Shown here: in pieces, positions 34,900 to 42,796 of the stretch
Numbering within the stretch: the stretch's first letter is position 1
Layout: the number at the start of each line of letters is the position of its first letter
Source: Desemzia sp045528445
Lineage (GTDB): Bacteria; Bacillota; Bacilli; Lactobacillales; Carnobacteriaceae
Length of the DNA stretch: 52,775 bases
Assembly: GCF_045528445.1 (NCBI RefSeq)
Contig: NZ_JBGQQU010000024.1
Span: forward strand, 1-52,775
Reading direction: 5' to 3'
Translations under genes and position numbers: made by a program
Notes under the pieces: model-generated
The model's database searches: none
The model's input: only the letters and a program-made list of their open reading frames with translations
Told to the model about the DNA's origin: nothing

Positions 34900-34946
34900 C
34901 AGAACCCAATACTCAATCGATTTTTTTCTAACGATTTGTGGTTCTG
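34900..34946. other. Isolated hairpin in the pdp-traX gap
   Basis: CAGAACC (34900-34906) pairs with GGTTCTG (34940-34946), and AATCG/CGATT pair inside it. No gene or promoter is recognisable in 34822-35079. Confidence 0.4.
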
Positions 34947-35079
34947 GTTCTATACGGTTAGCTAACCAGTTTTGCTTTTGATAGATTAATGTTGTACCGC
35001 TCGATGCGTACTTCTAGTGGGAAGCTCTATTTAGAGTGAAAGAAATGTATGTTTGATGAGCGAATGAAGGATGGAAGGG

Positions 35080-35370
35080 GTTTGAACATCAAGGTCATTT
35101 TGTCCTTGATGTTCAAACGCCGTTCTTCATCAAGGCAATTTTGTCCATGATGTTCAAACCCCGTTCTTCATCAAGGCAATTTTGTCCATGATGTTCAAAC
35201 CCCGTTTTTCATCAAGGCAATTTTGTCCTTGATGTTCAAACGCCATTCTTCATCAAGGCGATTTTGTCCATGATGTTCAAACCCCGTTTTTCATCAAGGC
35301 AATTTTGTCCTTGATGTTCAAACCCCGTTCTTCATCAAACCAATTTCCCCTTTGATGTTTAAATCATCCC
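35080..35370. repeat. Tandem array, seven hairpin units of 41 bp
   Basis: Units start at 35087, 35128, 35169, 35210, 35251, 35292 and 35333, an exact 41-base period. Each begins CATCAAGG, and 11 bases later has CCTTGATG or CCATGATG, so units form short hairpins. In the first, the stem extends outward to 15 pairs with flanking GTTTGAA and TTCAAAC. The last, diverged unit keeps pairing with CATCAAA and TTTGATG, a compensated change. No unique spacers exist, so it is not CRISPR. It lies between convergent pdp and traX-like genes. Confidence 0.9.
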
Positions 35371-35393
35371 AAATACTCACTAAAATTTGTCAT

Positions 35394-35438
35394 AAAAAAC
35401 CTCCAAAAAGCTAGATTTTACTCTAATCTTTTGGGAGC
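35394..35438 (-). terminator. Terminator of the TraX-like gene
   Basis: On the minus strand CTCCCAAAAG and CTTTTTGGAG arms with an inner AGATT/AATCT stem run into TTTTTT. Confidence 0.75.
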
Positions 35439-35468
35439 CACACTCCGCACCTTACACCATATTCACGT

Positions 35469-36074
35469 CTATAATTGAGCGATGAAATGAATAATAGCTA
35501 AATGAAGTGGGTAATAAGCATAACCCAAATACTTAGGGACTCGTATCACATGAAAACGAAAAGGGAGCAGTATTGGAATCAAGGCTAATAAGGCATACAT
35601 TTGGATTGTTCCAAATTCTGGAATGTGCATTAGAAGGTAAGCTGTGATTCCAAAATACCGGTTTTCAAAAACTAACATGTAAATAGCCCAGCCCAAGAGA
35701 AACCCGTAGATACCATATTCAACAAAATAGCTTGCTATCAAGCAAGGAATAAAAAAGCGTTTGTCTTTCATCGAAACAGCAAACAAAGCCAATGAAAATA
35801 AAATGTTGATTCTTCCTAACGTAAAGGGGATGGATATGATTCCAAACAGCAGTAATTGAAACAGGTAGCGTTTAAAGTTGTGTGTACGGTGTGTGCCTAA
35901 TACAGTAGTGTACAAAAATAAGGGAAATGCGATTCTGCCGATGACACGCAGTATCACATATTGCGGTAAAATATAGGCGCCAATATGATCAATTGTCATG
36001 ATAATGATGGCCAACCATTTGATAAAATTGCTTTTTTCATCAAAGCTGTGGGCTTGCACCGAGGTAGTTTCCAT
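35469..36074 (-). CDS. TraX family membrane protein
   Basis: A 201-residue polytopic membrane protein. The TraX signature IKWLAIIIMTIDHIGAYILP, then LRVIGRIAFPLFLYT, is near the N-terminus (about residues 18-57), with around seven hydrophobic segments to the end. TraX of F plasmid acetylates pilin, but chromosomal Firmicute members have no known role and probably act as membrane acyltransferases; that is inference. No conjugation genes are nearby. GGAGGGTCACA precedes the ATG. It converges on pdp across the 41-bp repeat array. Confidence 0.85.
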   Translation of the reverse strand: METTSVQAHSFDEKSNFIKWLAIIIMTIDHIGAYILPQYVILRVIGRIAFPLFLYTTVLGTHRTHNFKRYLFQLLLFGIISIPFTLGRINILFSLALFAVSMKDKRFFIPCLIASYFVEYGIYGFLLGWAIYMLVFENRYFGITAYLLMHIPEFGTIQMYALLALIPILLPFRFHVIRVPKYLGYAYYPLHLAIIHFIAQL

Positions 36075-36215
36075 TGTGACCCTCCAATTCTCTAAAGGTA
36101 TATATTTTATTATACAAAAAATCTTAGCGAATAAGACAATAATTCATCTTTCTCGGAAAAAATAAAATGGATTGTGCTATAATGATTTTTAAACTTGTAA
36201 AATGGAGGGAAGAGA

Positions 36216-36938
36216 GTGGGAAAAGCAGTATGGTTGGAAGGCTTCAAAAATATTTATCCTGTTATGATCAGTTATGTTCCTTTAGGACTAGCCTGTGGTA
36301 TGTTGCTGTATGATGCAGGGATCGGATTATGGGGAATCTTTTTGATGAGTGCACTGGTTTTTGCGGGTGCAGGACAATTTATGGCAGCATCTATGCTTTC
36401 TGAAGGAGCTGCAATGCCTTCTATCGTGATCATGACATTCTTTTTAAACTTAAGGCACTTGTTGATGAGCTCCAGTATAGCTCCTTTCTTTAAAAAGCGC
36501 TCGGTGCCGTTTTTAATGTTGTTTAGTCATACCTTAGCGGATGAAGCTTATGCCATCAATTACAATCAATTTCAAACGGATAAAGAATGGAGACCGGAAG
36601 AAGCCTTGTCTACCAATCTATTAGCTTACTTTAGCTGGGTGGGGAGTACAGTTGTTGGGGGATACATAGGAAGTTCTTTTTCGATGAATACCGTCATTAT
36701 GAATTATGTATTGATCGCGATGTTTACATGTATGCTGGTGAATCAATTTGTCTCTAAAATCTTTGTTTTTGTGGGGCTGCTGTCTGGTGTGCTTGCCGTC
36801 ATTCTTATGATGGTATTGCAGCACAATATTTCATTAGTCATTGCCGCAGTTCTAGCTTCTTTTGTGGGATACTTGCTGGATGAACAGAGAGAGAAGAAAA
36901 GAGCTGAAGAAGGAGCGACGATTCAAAATGAACAGTAA
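36216..36938 (+). CDS. azlC: AzlC family branched-chain amino acid exporter subunit
   Basis: A 240-residue membrane protein with about seven helices. The AzlC block YVPLGLACGMLLYDAGIG near the N-terminus and FAGAGQFMAASML after it, then FFLNLRHLLMSSS, are diagnostic. AzlC and AzlD together export branched-chain amino acids and analogues such as azaleucine. The start is GTG with GGAGGG six bases upstream. It overlaps azlD by 11 bases. Confidence 0.92.
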   Translation: MGKAVWLEGFKNIYPVMISYVPLGLACGMLLYDAGIGLWGIFLMSALVFAGAGQFMAASMLSEGAAMPSIVIMTFFLNLRHLLMSSSIAPFFKKRSVPFLMLFSHTLADEAYAINYNQFQTDKEWRPEEALSTNLLAYFSWVGSTVVGGYIGSSFSMNTVIMNYVLIAMFTCMLVNQFVSKIFVFVGLLSGVLAVILMMVLQHNISLVIAAVLASFVGYLLDEQREKKRAEEGATIQNEQ

Positions 36939-37251
36939 TTTACTAGGGTTGATTGCAGGAATGGCAGTAGTGACTTATTTACCCCGTTTTGTTCCGATGC
37001 TGGTTCTCAGTAATCGCCAAATTCCTAAAAAATTCGCTAAATGGATGTCTTTTATACCGGTATCTATTTTTGCCGCGCTGGTTTTTTCGGATGTCTTTTT
37101 CTGGGACAGCGAAGTAAACGTAAATCCGATAGAAAACGTGAAACTGCTGCCAACAGTGCTTGTCTTTTACATAGCCTATAAGACTCAAAGCTTACTCTGG
37201 TCGATGGTATTTGGCATTATCGGCATTAGTTTTATGATTTGGTTTTTCTAA
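36928..37251 (+). CDS. azlD: AzlD family branched-chain amino acid exporter subunit
   Basis: A 107-residue membrane protein with four hydrophobic segments. AVVTYLPRFVPMLV and the IPKKFAKWMSFIPVSIFAALVF stretch are typical of AzlD (PF05437). ATG 36928 lies inside the end of azlC, with AAGGAG upstream; a longer frame from 36862 is only shadow of azlC. It forms the two-component exporter with AzlC. Confidence 0.9.
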   Translation: MNSNLLGLIAGMAVVTYLPRFVPMLVLSNRQIPKKFAKWMSFIPVSIFAALVFSDVFFWDSEVNVNPIENVKLLPTVLVFYIAYKTQSLLWSMVFGIIGISFMIWFF

Positions 37252-37282
37252 AAGTACTATCCTTGTATAATGGGAAACGAAA

Positions 37283-37309
37283 TTGCATAAACAGCTTTCG
37301 TGCTATAAT
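37283..37309 (+). promoter_or_regulatory. Promoter of the thioesterase gene
   Basis: TTGCAT (37283-37288), a 15-base spacer and TATAAT (37304-37309) with an extended TGC. A second TGTATAAT lies at 37264-37270. Confidence 0.6.
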
Positions 37310-37340
37310 GGGCGTAGAAAAATAGATGGAGGCTTTTAGT

Positions 37341-37874
37341 ATGGCAGATCAAAATCGAGAAGTAAAAAAAAGTTGGGAATCAAAAGTGATTCAGACACAT
37401 CGTGTATTTCCCGGAGATATTAACTCACATCGGACTTTATTTGGGGGACGCTTAATGAGTTATATTGATGATACAGCATCCATATCTGCTTCACGCCACA
37501 GTCGCAGTGATGTTGTTACTGCTTCAATGGATACATTAGATTTCTTGCATCCGCTGAATGAAAATCATTCCGTTTGTATAGAAAGCTACGTGACCGGTGT
37601 TGGATCAACCTCGATGGAAGTTTTTTGCAAAATAATGGGTGAAGATCTATCTAGTGGAGAACGTTACTTGGCAGCTACAAGCTTTATCACTTTTGTAGCT
37701 GTCGCTAAAGAAAAAGGCAAAAAACAGCTAGTACCTTTAGTTGAACCAAGTACTAAAGAAGAGAAGTTTGTTTGTGAAGGATATGAAGCCAGAAAAGCAC
37801 AACGTATGTCCAGTCGTTCATTCCATGAACAATTTGCGCAAACGATTACCGACCAATTGCCTTGGTCAAACTAA
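37341..37874 (+). CDS. Acyl-CoA thioesterase, hotdog fold (YkhA-like)
   Basis: A 177-residue hotdog-fold hydrolase cleaving acyl-CoA. HRVFPGDINSHRTLFGGRLMSYIDD holds the Asn and Asp/Glu active region of the BFIT/YkhA type, and the VTASMDTLDFLHPL segment follows. The length fits one hotdog domain plus a C-terminal tail. ATG 37341 has GGAGG eight bases upstream; an ATG at 37326 forms part of that ATGGAGG and is unlikely to be used. The natural acyl-CoA is unknown. Monocistronic. Confidence 0.88.
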   Translation: MADQNREVKKSWESKVIQTHRVFPGDINSHRTLFGGRLMSYIDDTASISASRHSRSDVVTASMDTLDFLHPLNENHSVCIESYVTGVGSTSMEVFCKIMGEDLSSGERYLAATSFITFVAVAKEKGKKQLVPLVEPSTKEEKFVCEGYEARKAQRMSSRSFHEQFAQTITDQLPWSN

Positions 37875-37884
37875 GGCTAAATGA

Positions 37885-37932
37885 CCTGTTTAAGATGAGG
37901 TGTTGAACCTTTATCTTGAACAGGTTTATTTT
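37885..37932 (+). terminator. Terminator of the thioesterase gene
   Basis: CCTGTT..AAGAT pairs with ATCTT..AACAGG, and a T-rich tract follows. Confidence 0.7.
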
Positions 37933-37968
37933 ATTGCCAGCTTTTTGGTGGGCAGGTCTAATAGGCTC

Positions 37969-38538
37969 ACTGATCAAGTGGCGTTAAATTTGGTTCTCAC
38001 TTGAAGAATAAGGTGGTCTTACTGATCAAGTGGCGTTAAATTTGGTTCTCACTTGAAGAATAAGGTGGTCTTACTGATCAAGTGGCGTTAAATTTGGTTC
38101 TCACTTGAAGAATAAGGTGGTCTTACTGATCAAGTGGCATTAAATTTGGTTCTCACTTGAAGAATAAGGTGGTCTTATTGATCAAGTGGCGTTAAATTTG
38201 GTTCTCACTTGAAGAATAAGGTGGTCTTACTGATCAAGTGGCGTTAAATTTGGTTCTCACTTGAAGAATAAGGTGGTCTTATTGATCAAGTGGCGTTAAA
38301 TTTGGTTCTCACTTGAAGAATAAGGTGGTCTTATTGATCAAGTGGCGTTAAATTTGGTTCTCACTTGAAGAATAAGGTGGTCTTACTGATCAAGTGGCGT
38401 TAAATTTGGTTCTCACTTGAAGAATAAGGTGGTCTTACTGATCAAGTGGTGCAAATTTTATCTCTCACTTGAAGAATAAAATGACCTTACTCATCAAGTG
38501 GCACCAAATCAGTCTCCCACTTGAAGATTAACAGCGTC
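37969..38538. repeat. Tandem array, eleven hairpin units of 52 bp
   Basis: Units begin at 37969 and repeat every 52 bases to 38489. Nine are near-identical; the tenth (38437) and eleventh (38489) have diverged. Every unit holds TCAAGTG and, about 17 bases on, CACTTGA, which can pair. In the two diverged units the sequence between the arms has changed but the arms are intact, and the last extends to TCAAGTGG with CCACTTGA. No spacers, no open frame of note. It lies between the convergent thioesterase and fni genes. Confidence 0.92.
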
Positions 38539-38553
38539 ACATCAGTAAAAACA

Positions 38554-38603
38554 AAAATTAGTAGTGCAGAATGAACCCATTTGGTTTCTGCACTACTAAT
38601 TTT
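38554..38603 (-). terminator. Terminator of the mevalonate operon
   Basis: Perfect 18-base arms (38554-38571 and 38586-38603), with a T-rich tract on the minus strand. Confidence 0.9.
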
Positions 38604-38612
38604 ATGTGCTTT

Positions 38613-39680
38613 TTATGAGATTCGATTTCTACACGCAAAAGATCGGAAATCAATGCCTCTTGCGTCACACCAATCTTTTACAGGGCCAGTGATGATCACA
38701 TCTGTCCGTTGCAAATCAACCACCGATTCAGCGCCTAATAAAGTCATCACAGAAACCAATTGTTCTTTGATTTGTTCAACATGTGCAATCGTTTTTTCGA
38801 CACCATTTTGCAAAATATAATGTAAGAAGTAACCTGAAATACCTGCTGCTTTAGCTCCGAGAGCTAAACTTTTGAGGATATCCATTTGGGTACGGATACC
38901 GCCCGAAGCCAATATTTCGGTTGTATCCATAAAGGAATGAGCTTCAAGAAGTGAGATCGTTGTAGATTGTCCCCAATCTTCTAGGAAGTCCATCGGATTC
39001 TGAGTACGGCGGTAGTTTTCGATCTGAGAAAAGTTGGTTCCGCCTTTCCCGCTGACATCGATCGTTTTTACGCCAATCGATATCAATTGTTGGATCGTTT
39101 CTCGGCTCATTCCAAAGCCGACTTCCTTCACCACGACGGGTACATCCACACCGTTTATGATTTGTTCCAATTTAGTTAGCCAAGAAGAGAAATCTCTGTC
39201 TCCCTCTGGCATCACGATTTCTTGAGGGGTGTTCAAATGAATCTGCAAAGCATTGGCTTGAATCAAATCCACAGCTTTTTTTGCAGTTTCTAAGGTCTGT
39301 CCGCCGCCTAGATTAGCCAAAATTTGTCCATTAGGATTCGTTTCCCGAATGATCGTAAAACTATCGGCTACAGAAGGGTCTTTTAAACCTGCACTTAATG
39401 AACCTGAAGCCATTGCCAGACCAGTTTCTCTTGCTACAGCAGCTAATTTTTCGTTGATTTTCTTTGTCCAAGGGCTCCCGCCGGTCATGGCATTAATGTA
39501 AAAGGGCTGAGCCATCGAAAGTCCGGCAAAAGAAGTGGACAGATCAATCTTCTGAGTTCCGGTCTCTGGTATTGAGTGATGTACAAACCGGATGTGGTCA
39601 AAATCAGTTTCGTGCGTTTCAGTGTAAAAATGTTCCGCTAATGAAACGTGTTCGTTTTTCCGATTGTTTTTTTTCTCCAT
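38613..39680 (-). CDS. fni: Type 2 isopentenyl-diphosphate delta-isomerase
   Basis: A 355-residue FMN enzyme converting IPP to DMAPP. NAMTGGS near residue 75, MASGSLSAGL, NLGGGQT, VVKEVGFGMS, DVSGKGGTNF and ASGGIRTQMD (FMN phosphate site) are the family blocks. ATG 39680 follows AGGAGG by six bases; a longer frame to 39728 overlaps the upstream gene and lacks a ribosome site. It is the last gene of the mevalonate operon. Confidence 0.95.
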   Translation of the reverse strand: MEKKNNRKNEHVSLAEHFYTETHETDFDHIRFVHHSIPETGTQKIDLSTSFAGLSMAQPFYINAMTGGSPWTKKINEKLAAVARETGLAMASGSLSAGLKDPSVADSFTIIRETNPNGQILANLGGGQTLETAKKAVDLIQANALQIHLNTPQEIVMPEGDRDFSSWLTKLEQIINGVDVPVVVKEVGFGMSRETIQQLISIGVKTIDVSGKGGTNFSQIENYRRTQNPMDFLEDWGQSTTISLLEAHSFMDTTEILASGGIRTQMDILKSLALGAKAAGISGYFLHYILQNGVEKTIAHVEQIKEQLVSVMTLLGAESVVDLQRTDVIITGPVKDWCDARGIDFRSFACRNRIS

Positions 39681-39727
39681 TGTTAACCTCCTGCTGGATA
39701 ATGATTCTAGAGTAGGCTTAGCAGCCA

Positions 39728-40801
39728 CTAATTTTTAGTATAAACATGCAACGGCAAATTGGTGATCCCTTGTTCTTCCCAAGCTGTGATCAATGAAAGA
39801 ACCCCATCTTTGCGATCAAAAATCACAATTCCGCAGTCTCCACCGCCAGCTCCTGAAGATTTGGCTGCACCATTAAATTCTTCCGCCAGCTTGCACAAAT
39901 GAGCCAAGGCAGGAGTCTCGATAATCACGCCAGTCGATTGACTCATTTTTTTCAAGAGAGAGCGGTTGTGACGAATCTCATTTTGTATTTTAGGAATATC
40001 GTTTGTTTCGAAGCCGCGAATCATTTCTTCGACACAAGCTGCACTGGCTTTTAAGAATTCATTATAGGCGAGAGCATCTTGGGTCCGTTTATTCGTTACT
40101 TCATCCACTAAATGAGAAGTAGACGCCGGAGATCCTGTCCAGCCGATCAATAAACGCAATTCTGCTGGGGGTGTCAACGGTTTAAAAGACAAATGAGGCC
40201 AGTCCAATTCAACCACTTCTCGAACCGATAATTGCTGTTGCTTTTCCAATACCCATTTTGGATCGAAAGTAGTGAAAGCCAACCATCCACCAAAAACGCT
40301 GGCAGCTACATCACCGCACGATCCATTGCTTTTGACCGTTAAATGTGCCAAGGCAGCTAGCTTGAATATTCTCTCATTAGACTCATGTTGCAAACCGTAA
40401 AAACGCAAAATCCCTTTCACTGTGGCAACGGTAACAGCGGCACTGGAACCGAGACCGTATTTCCGGCCATTGGAACTGTCTAATTCACTATCGACAGATA
40501 AGTGGTAAAAAGAAAGCTTTTTTCCAAAGGATTTGACATAGCTTTCTGTCACTTCAATAGCTGCCAATATATAATGAAACGGATTTTCACGCTTGTCCAA
40601 TACTAGTCGATCATTTTCTCTTTTCCAAGTGACAGGCAGGTTTCCATATTGCTTCGATAAAATTGTTCCCATATCTGTCGTTGCTTCAAGTGAAACAGTA
40701 ATAAACTGGTCGACGGCTACCAAAATGGCAGGATGACCGGGTTCTACAACAGCGTATTCTCCTGCGATATATAACTTTCCAGATGCAGAAGCTGTGATCA
40801 T
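39728..40801 (-). CDS. mvaK2: Phosphomevalonate kinase
   Basis: A 357-residue GHMP kinase phosphorylating mevalonate 5-phosphate. ASGKLYIAGEYAVVEPG is the N-terminal motif, YGLGSSAAVTVATVKGIL the ATP loop and GAAKSSGAGGGDCGIV the third GHMP motif. ATG 40801 is eight bases after AAGGAG; a GTG at 40810 overlaps that site. It lies 47 bases before fni. Confidence 0.95.
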   Translation of the reverse strand: MITASASGKLYIAGEYAVVEPGHPAILVAVDQFITVSLEATTDMGTILSKQYGNLPVTWKRENDRLVLDKRENPFHYILAAIEVTESYVKSFGKKLSFYHLSVDSELDSSNGRKYGLGSSAAVTVATVKGILRFYGLQHESNERIFKLAALAHLTVKSNGSCGDVAASVFGGWLAFTTFDPKWVLEKQQQLSVREVVELDWPHLSFKPLTPPAELRLLIGWTGSPASTSHLVDEVTNKRTQDALAYNEFLKASAACVEEMIRGFETNDIPKIQNEIRHNRSLLKKMSQSTGVIIETPALAHLCKLAEEFNGAAKSSGAGGGDCGIVIFDRKDGVLSLITAWEEQGITNLPLHVYTKN

Positions 40802-40827
40802 GTACGACACTCCTTAAAATTCCTTTT

Positions 40828-41805
40828 TTAGTCTGTAATTTCTTCGATATCTTTCCCAGGTCCTGAAATAATCAGTTGCGTGGGATCAAAAATGTTGCTC
40901 AAGTAGTTTTTGATCGTTTGGCTATCTGACAGGCGACACAATACTTTGACGTTTGGACCGGCATCCATCGTGAAATAGCATGGAACACCTAATTGACGCA
41001 GTTCTCTCACCGCTTGCATCGCTCGAACACTGTCTGGTTCCCAGTAAGAAAGAGGCGGATTAGCCCCCAACATTGTTGCATGCATCTTCATGCCGTTGCT
41101 TTCCGTAATGGCACCAACTTGTTCAAAATCTTTTTTCAAGATAGCCGTTTTGATATTTTCCAAATCGATCGCTGTAGCTGTTAACCAGCCAGGATAAAAA
41201 GGCGAAGTCGCTACGGTGTTTTTCATACCTACACGACTGGAAACCGCTTTTTGTTTATCATTGACCACGATAGTGACCATGCCGATATCCCAAGAAGCAT
41301 CATCTACTTTTACCGCAAATGAATCATCGCTGCCGGTACCCATTTGCCATTCGACAAAACCGCCGAAAATACTGCGTGTTGCTGAACCAGAACCTCTTCG
41401 AGCATAAGTGGATAAAGTTGTTTTGTCCAAATTCAATCCGCTAGCCAAATTAACTGCACCCGCTAAAGCTGCCATACCAGAAGCAGAAGAAGCCAGACCG
41501 GCTGCAGTCGGGACGAAGTTGGTGCTTTTTACGATCGCTGCTGTTTGGATACCCGCTTCTTCACGGAATAAATCCAAGAAGCGGCTGACTTTCGCTGTTG
41601 CTTTATTATCTTGTAATGCATCATTTAAATAGAAACGATCTTCTGCTGTGCTATCGTCAAAAGCCACAGAAGTTTCTGTGTAAAATGAATCTAAAGTCAA
41701 AGAAAGACTGCTGTTCATCGGTAAAAACAATTTGTCATCGCGCTTGCCCCAATATTTGATCAAAGCGATGTTGGTATAGGCACGTACTTTTTTCTCCTTA
41801 TTCAA
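40828..41805 (-). CDS. mvaD: Diphosphomevalonate decarboxylase
   Basis: A 325-residue GHMP-family enzyme producing isopentenyl diphosphate. RAYTNIALIKYWGKRD is the diagnostic N-terminus, followed by PTAAGLASSASGMAALAGA (ATP loop with the catalytic region), ARRGSGSATRSIFGGFVEW and TMDAGPNVKVLC (catalytic Asp). TTG 41805 is eight bases after AGGAGG; the GTG at 41814 overlaps the site. It overlaps the end of mvaK1 by eight bases. Confidence 0.95.
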   Translation of the reverse strand: MNKEKKVRAYTNIALIKYWGKRDDKLFLPMNSSLSLTLDSFYTETSVAFDDSTAEDRFYLNDALQDNKATAKVSRFLDLFREEAGIQTAAIVKSTNFVPTAAGLASSASGMAALAGAVNLASGLNLDKTTLSTYARRGSGSATRSIFGGFVEWQMGTGSDDSFAVKVDDASWDIGMVTIVVNDKQKAVSSRVGMKNTVATSPFYPGWLTATAIDLENIKTAILKKDFEQVGAITESNGMKMHATMLGANPPLSYWEPDSVRAMQAVRELRQLGVPCYFTMDAGPNVKVLCRLSDSQTIKNYLSNIFDPTQLIISGPGKDIEEITD

Positions 41806-42751
41806 CAGAGCCACCTCCTAAATGATAGATCCAAGTAGTGGAAGTTCCCGTTTCGTTTAAAGCCCGAGCGATGTCTTGAGCAGCAGTTTCATTTTCAGCT
41901 AAAGCGATCATACAGCCGCCTCGTCCGCCACCGGTCAGTTTAGCACCTAAAGCTCCAGCATTTATGGCTGCTTCAACCAATTGATTCAATTGATCATTGC
42001 TGACACCCAATTTAGTTAACAGCACATGTGCTTGGTGCATCAATTTGCCTAACTCGACTGGTTGATTATTTTCGATAGCTGATTTTGCTTGATCTGCTAA
42101 GCTGCCTAATTGATGAATATCTTGAGAAGTTTCTACCGGATTGGTTTCCATCAATAACGCTATACTGCCTACTGCATCTCTGGTTTGACCCTTCACACCA
42201 GTATCCCCAACCACTAGATAAGCATCAATCAATAATGAAAAAGGAACGAACGGTTTGCCTTTGATGTAGTACAAGGGGCTGTCACCGCTAGTCATTGCGG
42301 CATCTAAACCACTGGGATTTCCATGAGCGATCACTTCAGAAATATTGACTAGTTCAAGTAATTGGTCATGTGATAAGGGGCAATCAAAATAATTGTAAAG
42401 AGCGCGAACAGTAGCGACAGCCACTGCTGCACTAGATCCCATACCGCGTTCTGCTGGGATCGAACTGGTAATGTGTAACGAAAAATCTTTTGATTCTTGT
42501 TTCAAAGCTTTCAAAGTCACCTCAACGACCGTCATTAAGTTAGACAATCGGTCAGGTGCTTCTGACAGCAACCCTGAATGATAGATACAATCTACGGTAA
42601 CAGGTCCTGTAGATTGTGTAACGGTAGTTTGAATAGTGGCTTTGGGAAAGGGAATAGCTAATGAAGGTTCTCCATAAACCACTGCATGTTCTCCCATTAA
42701 AATGATTTTACCTGTAGCTTCTCCAATAGCTTGGTTGTGTGCTGTCTGCAT
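41798..42751 (-). CDS. mvaK1: Mevalonate kinase
   Basis: A 317-residue GHMP kinase, first committed step after mevalonate. GKIILMGEHAVVYGEPSLA is motif 1, PAERGMGSSAAVAVATVRAL motif 2 (ATP loop), GNPSGLDAA carries the catalytic Asp and KLTGGGRGGCMIAL is motif 3. AAGGAG lies nine bases before the ATG. HMG-CoA synthase and reductase are not in the window. It starts 45 bases after a TctA-like permease gene on the same strand, with no terminator between. Confidence 0.95.
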   Translation of the reverse strand: MQTAHNQAIGEATGKIILMGEHAVVYGEPSLAIPFPKATIQTTVTQSTGPVTVDCIYHSGLLSEAPDRLSNLMTVVEVTLKALKQESKDFSLHITSSIPAERGMGSSAAVAVATVRALYNYFDCPLSHDQLLELVNISEVIAHGNPSGLDAAMTSGDSPLYYIKGKPFVPFSLLIDAYLVVGDTGVKGQTRDAVGSIALLMETNPVETSQDIHQLGSLADQAKSAIENNQPVELGKLMHQAHVLLTKLGVSNDQLNQLVEAAINAGALGAKLTGGGRGGCMIALAENETAAQDIARALNETGTSTTWIYHLGGGSVE

Positions 42752-42796
42752 GCATACATACTCCTTAATGTGCTGATTTCATAATTGGTTAGTTGA

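Noticed and set aside
35080..35370. CRISPR array
   Set aside because: Units follow each other without unique spacers, the whole 41-base unit is repeated, and no cas genes are near.
36862..36927. Extended AzlD start
   Set aside because: These codons overlap azlC in another frame and precede the hydrophobic AzlD start; ATG 36928 has the better ribosome site.
37969..38538. CRISPR array or repetitive protein gene
   Set aside because: No spacers. The 52-base period is not a multiple of three, so no frame continues through the array.
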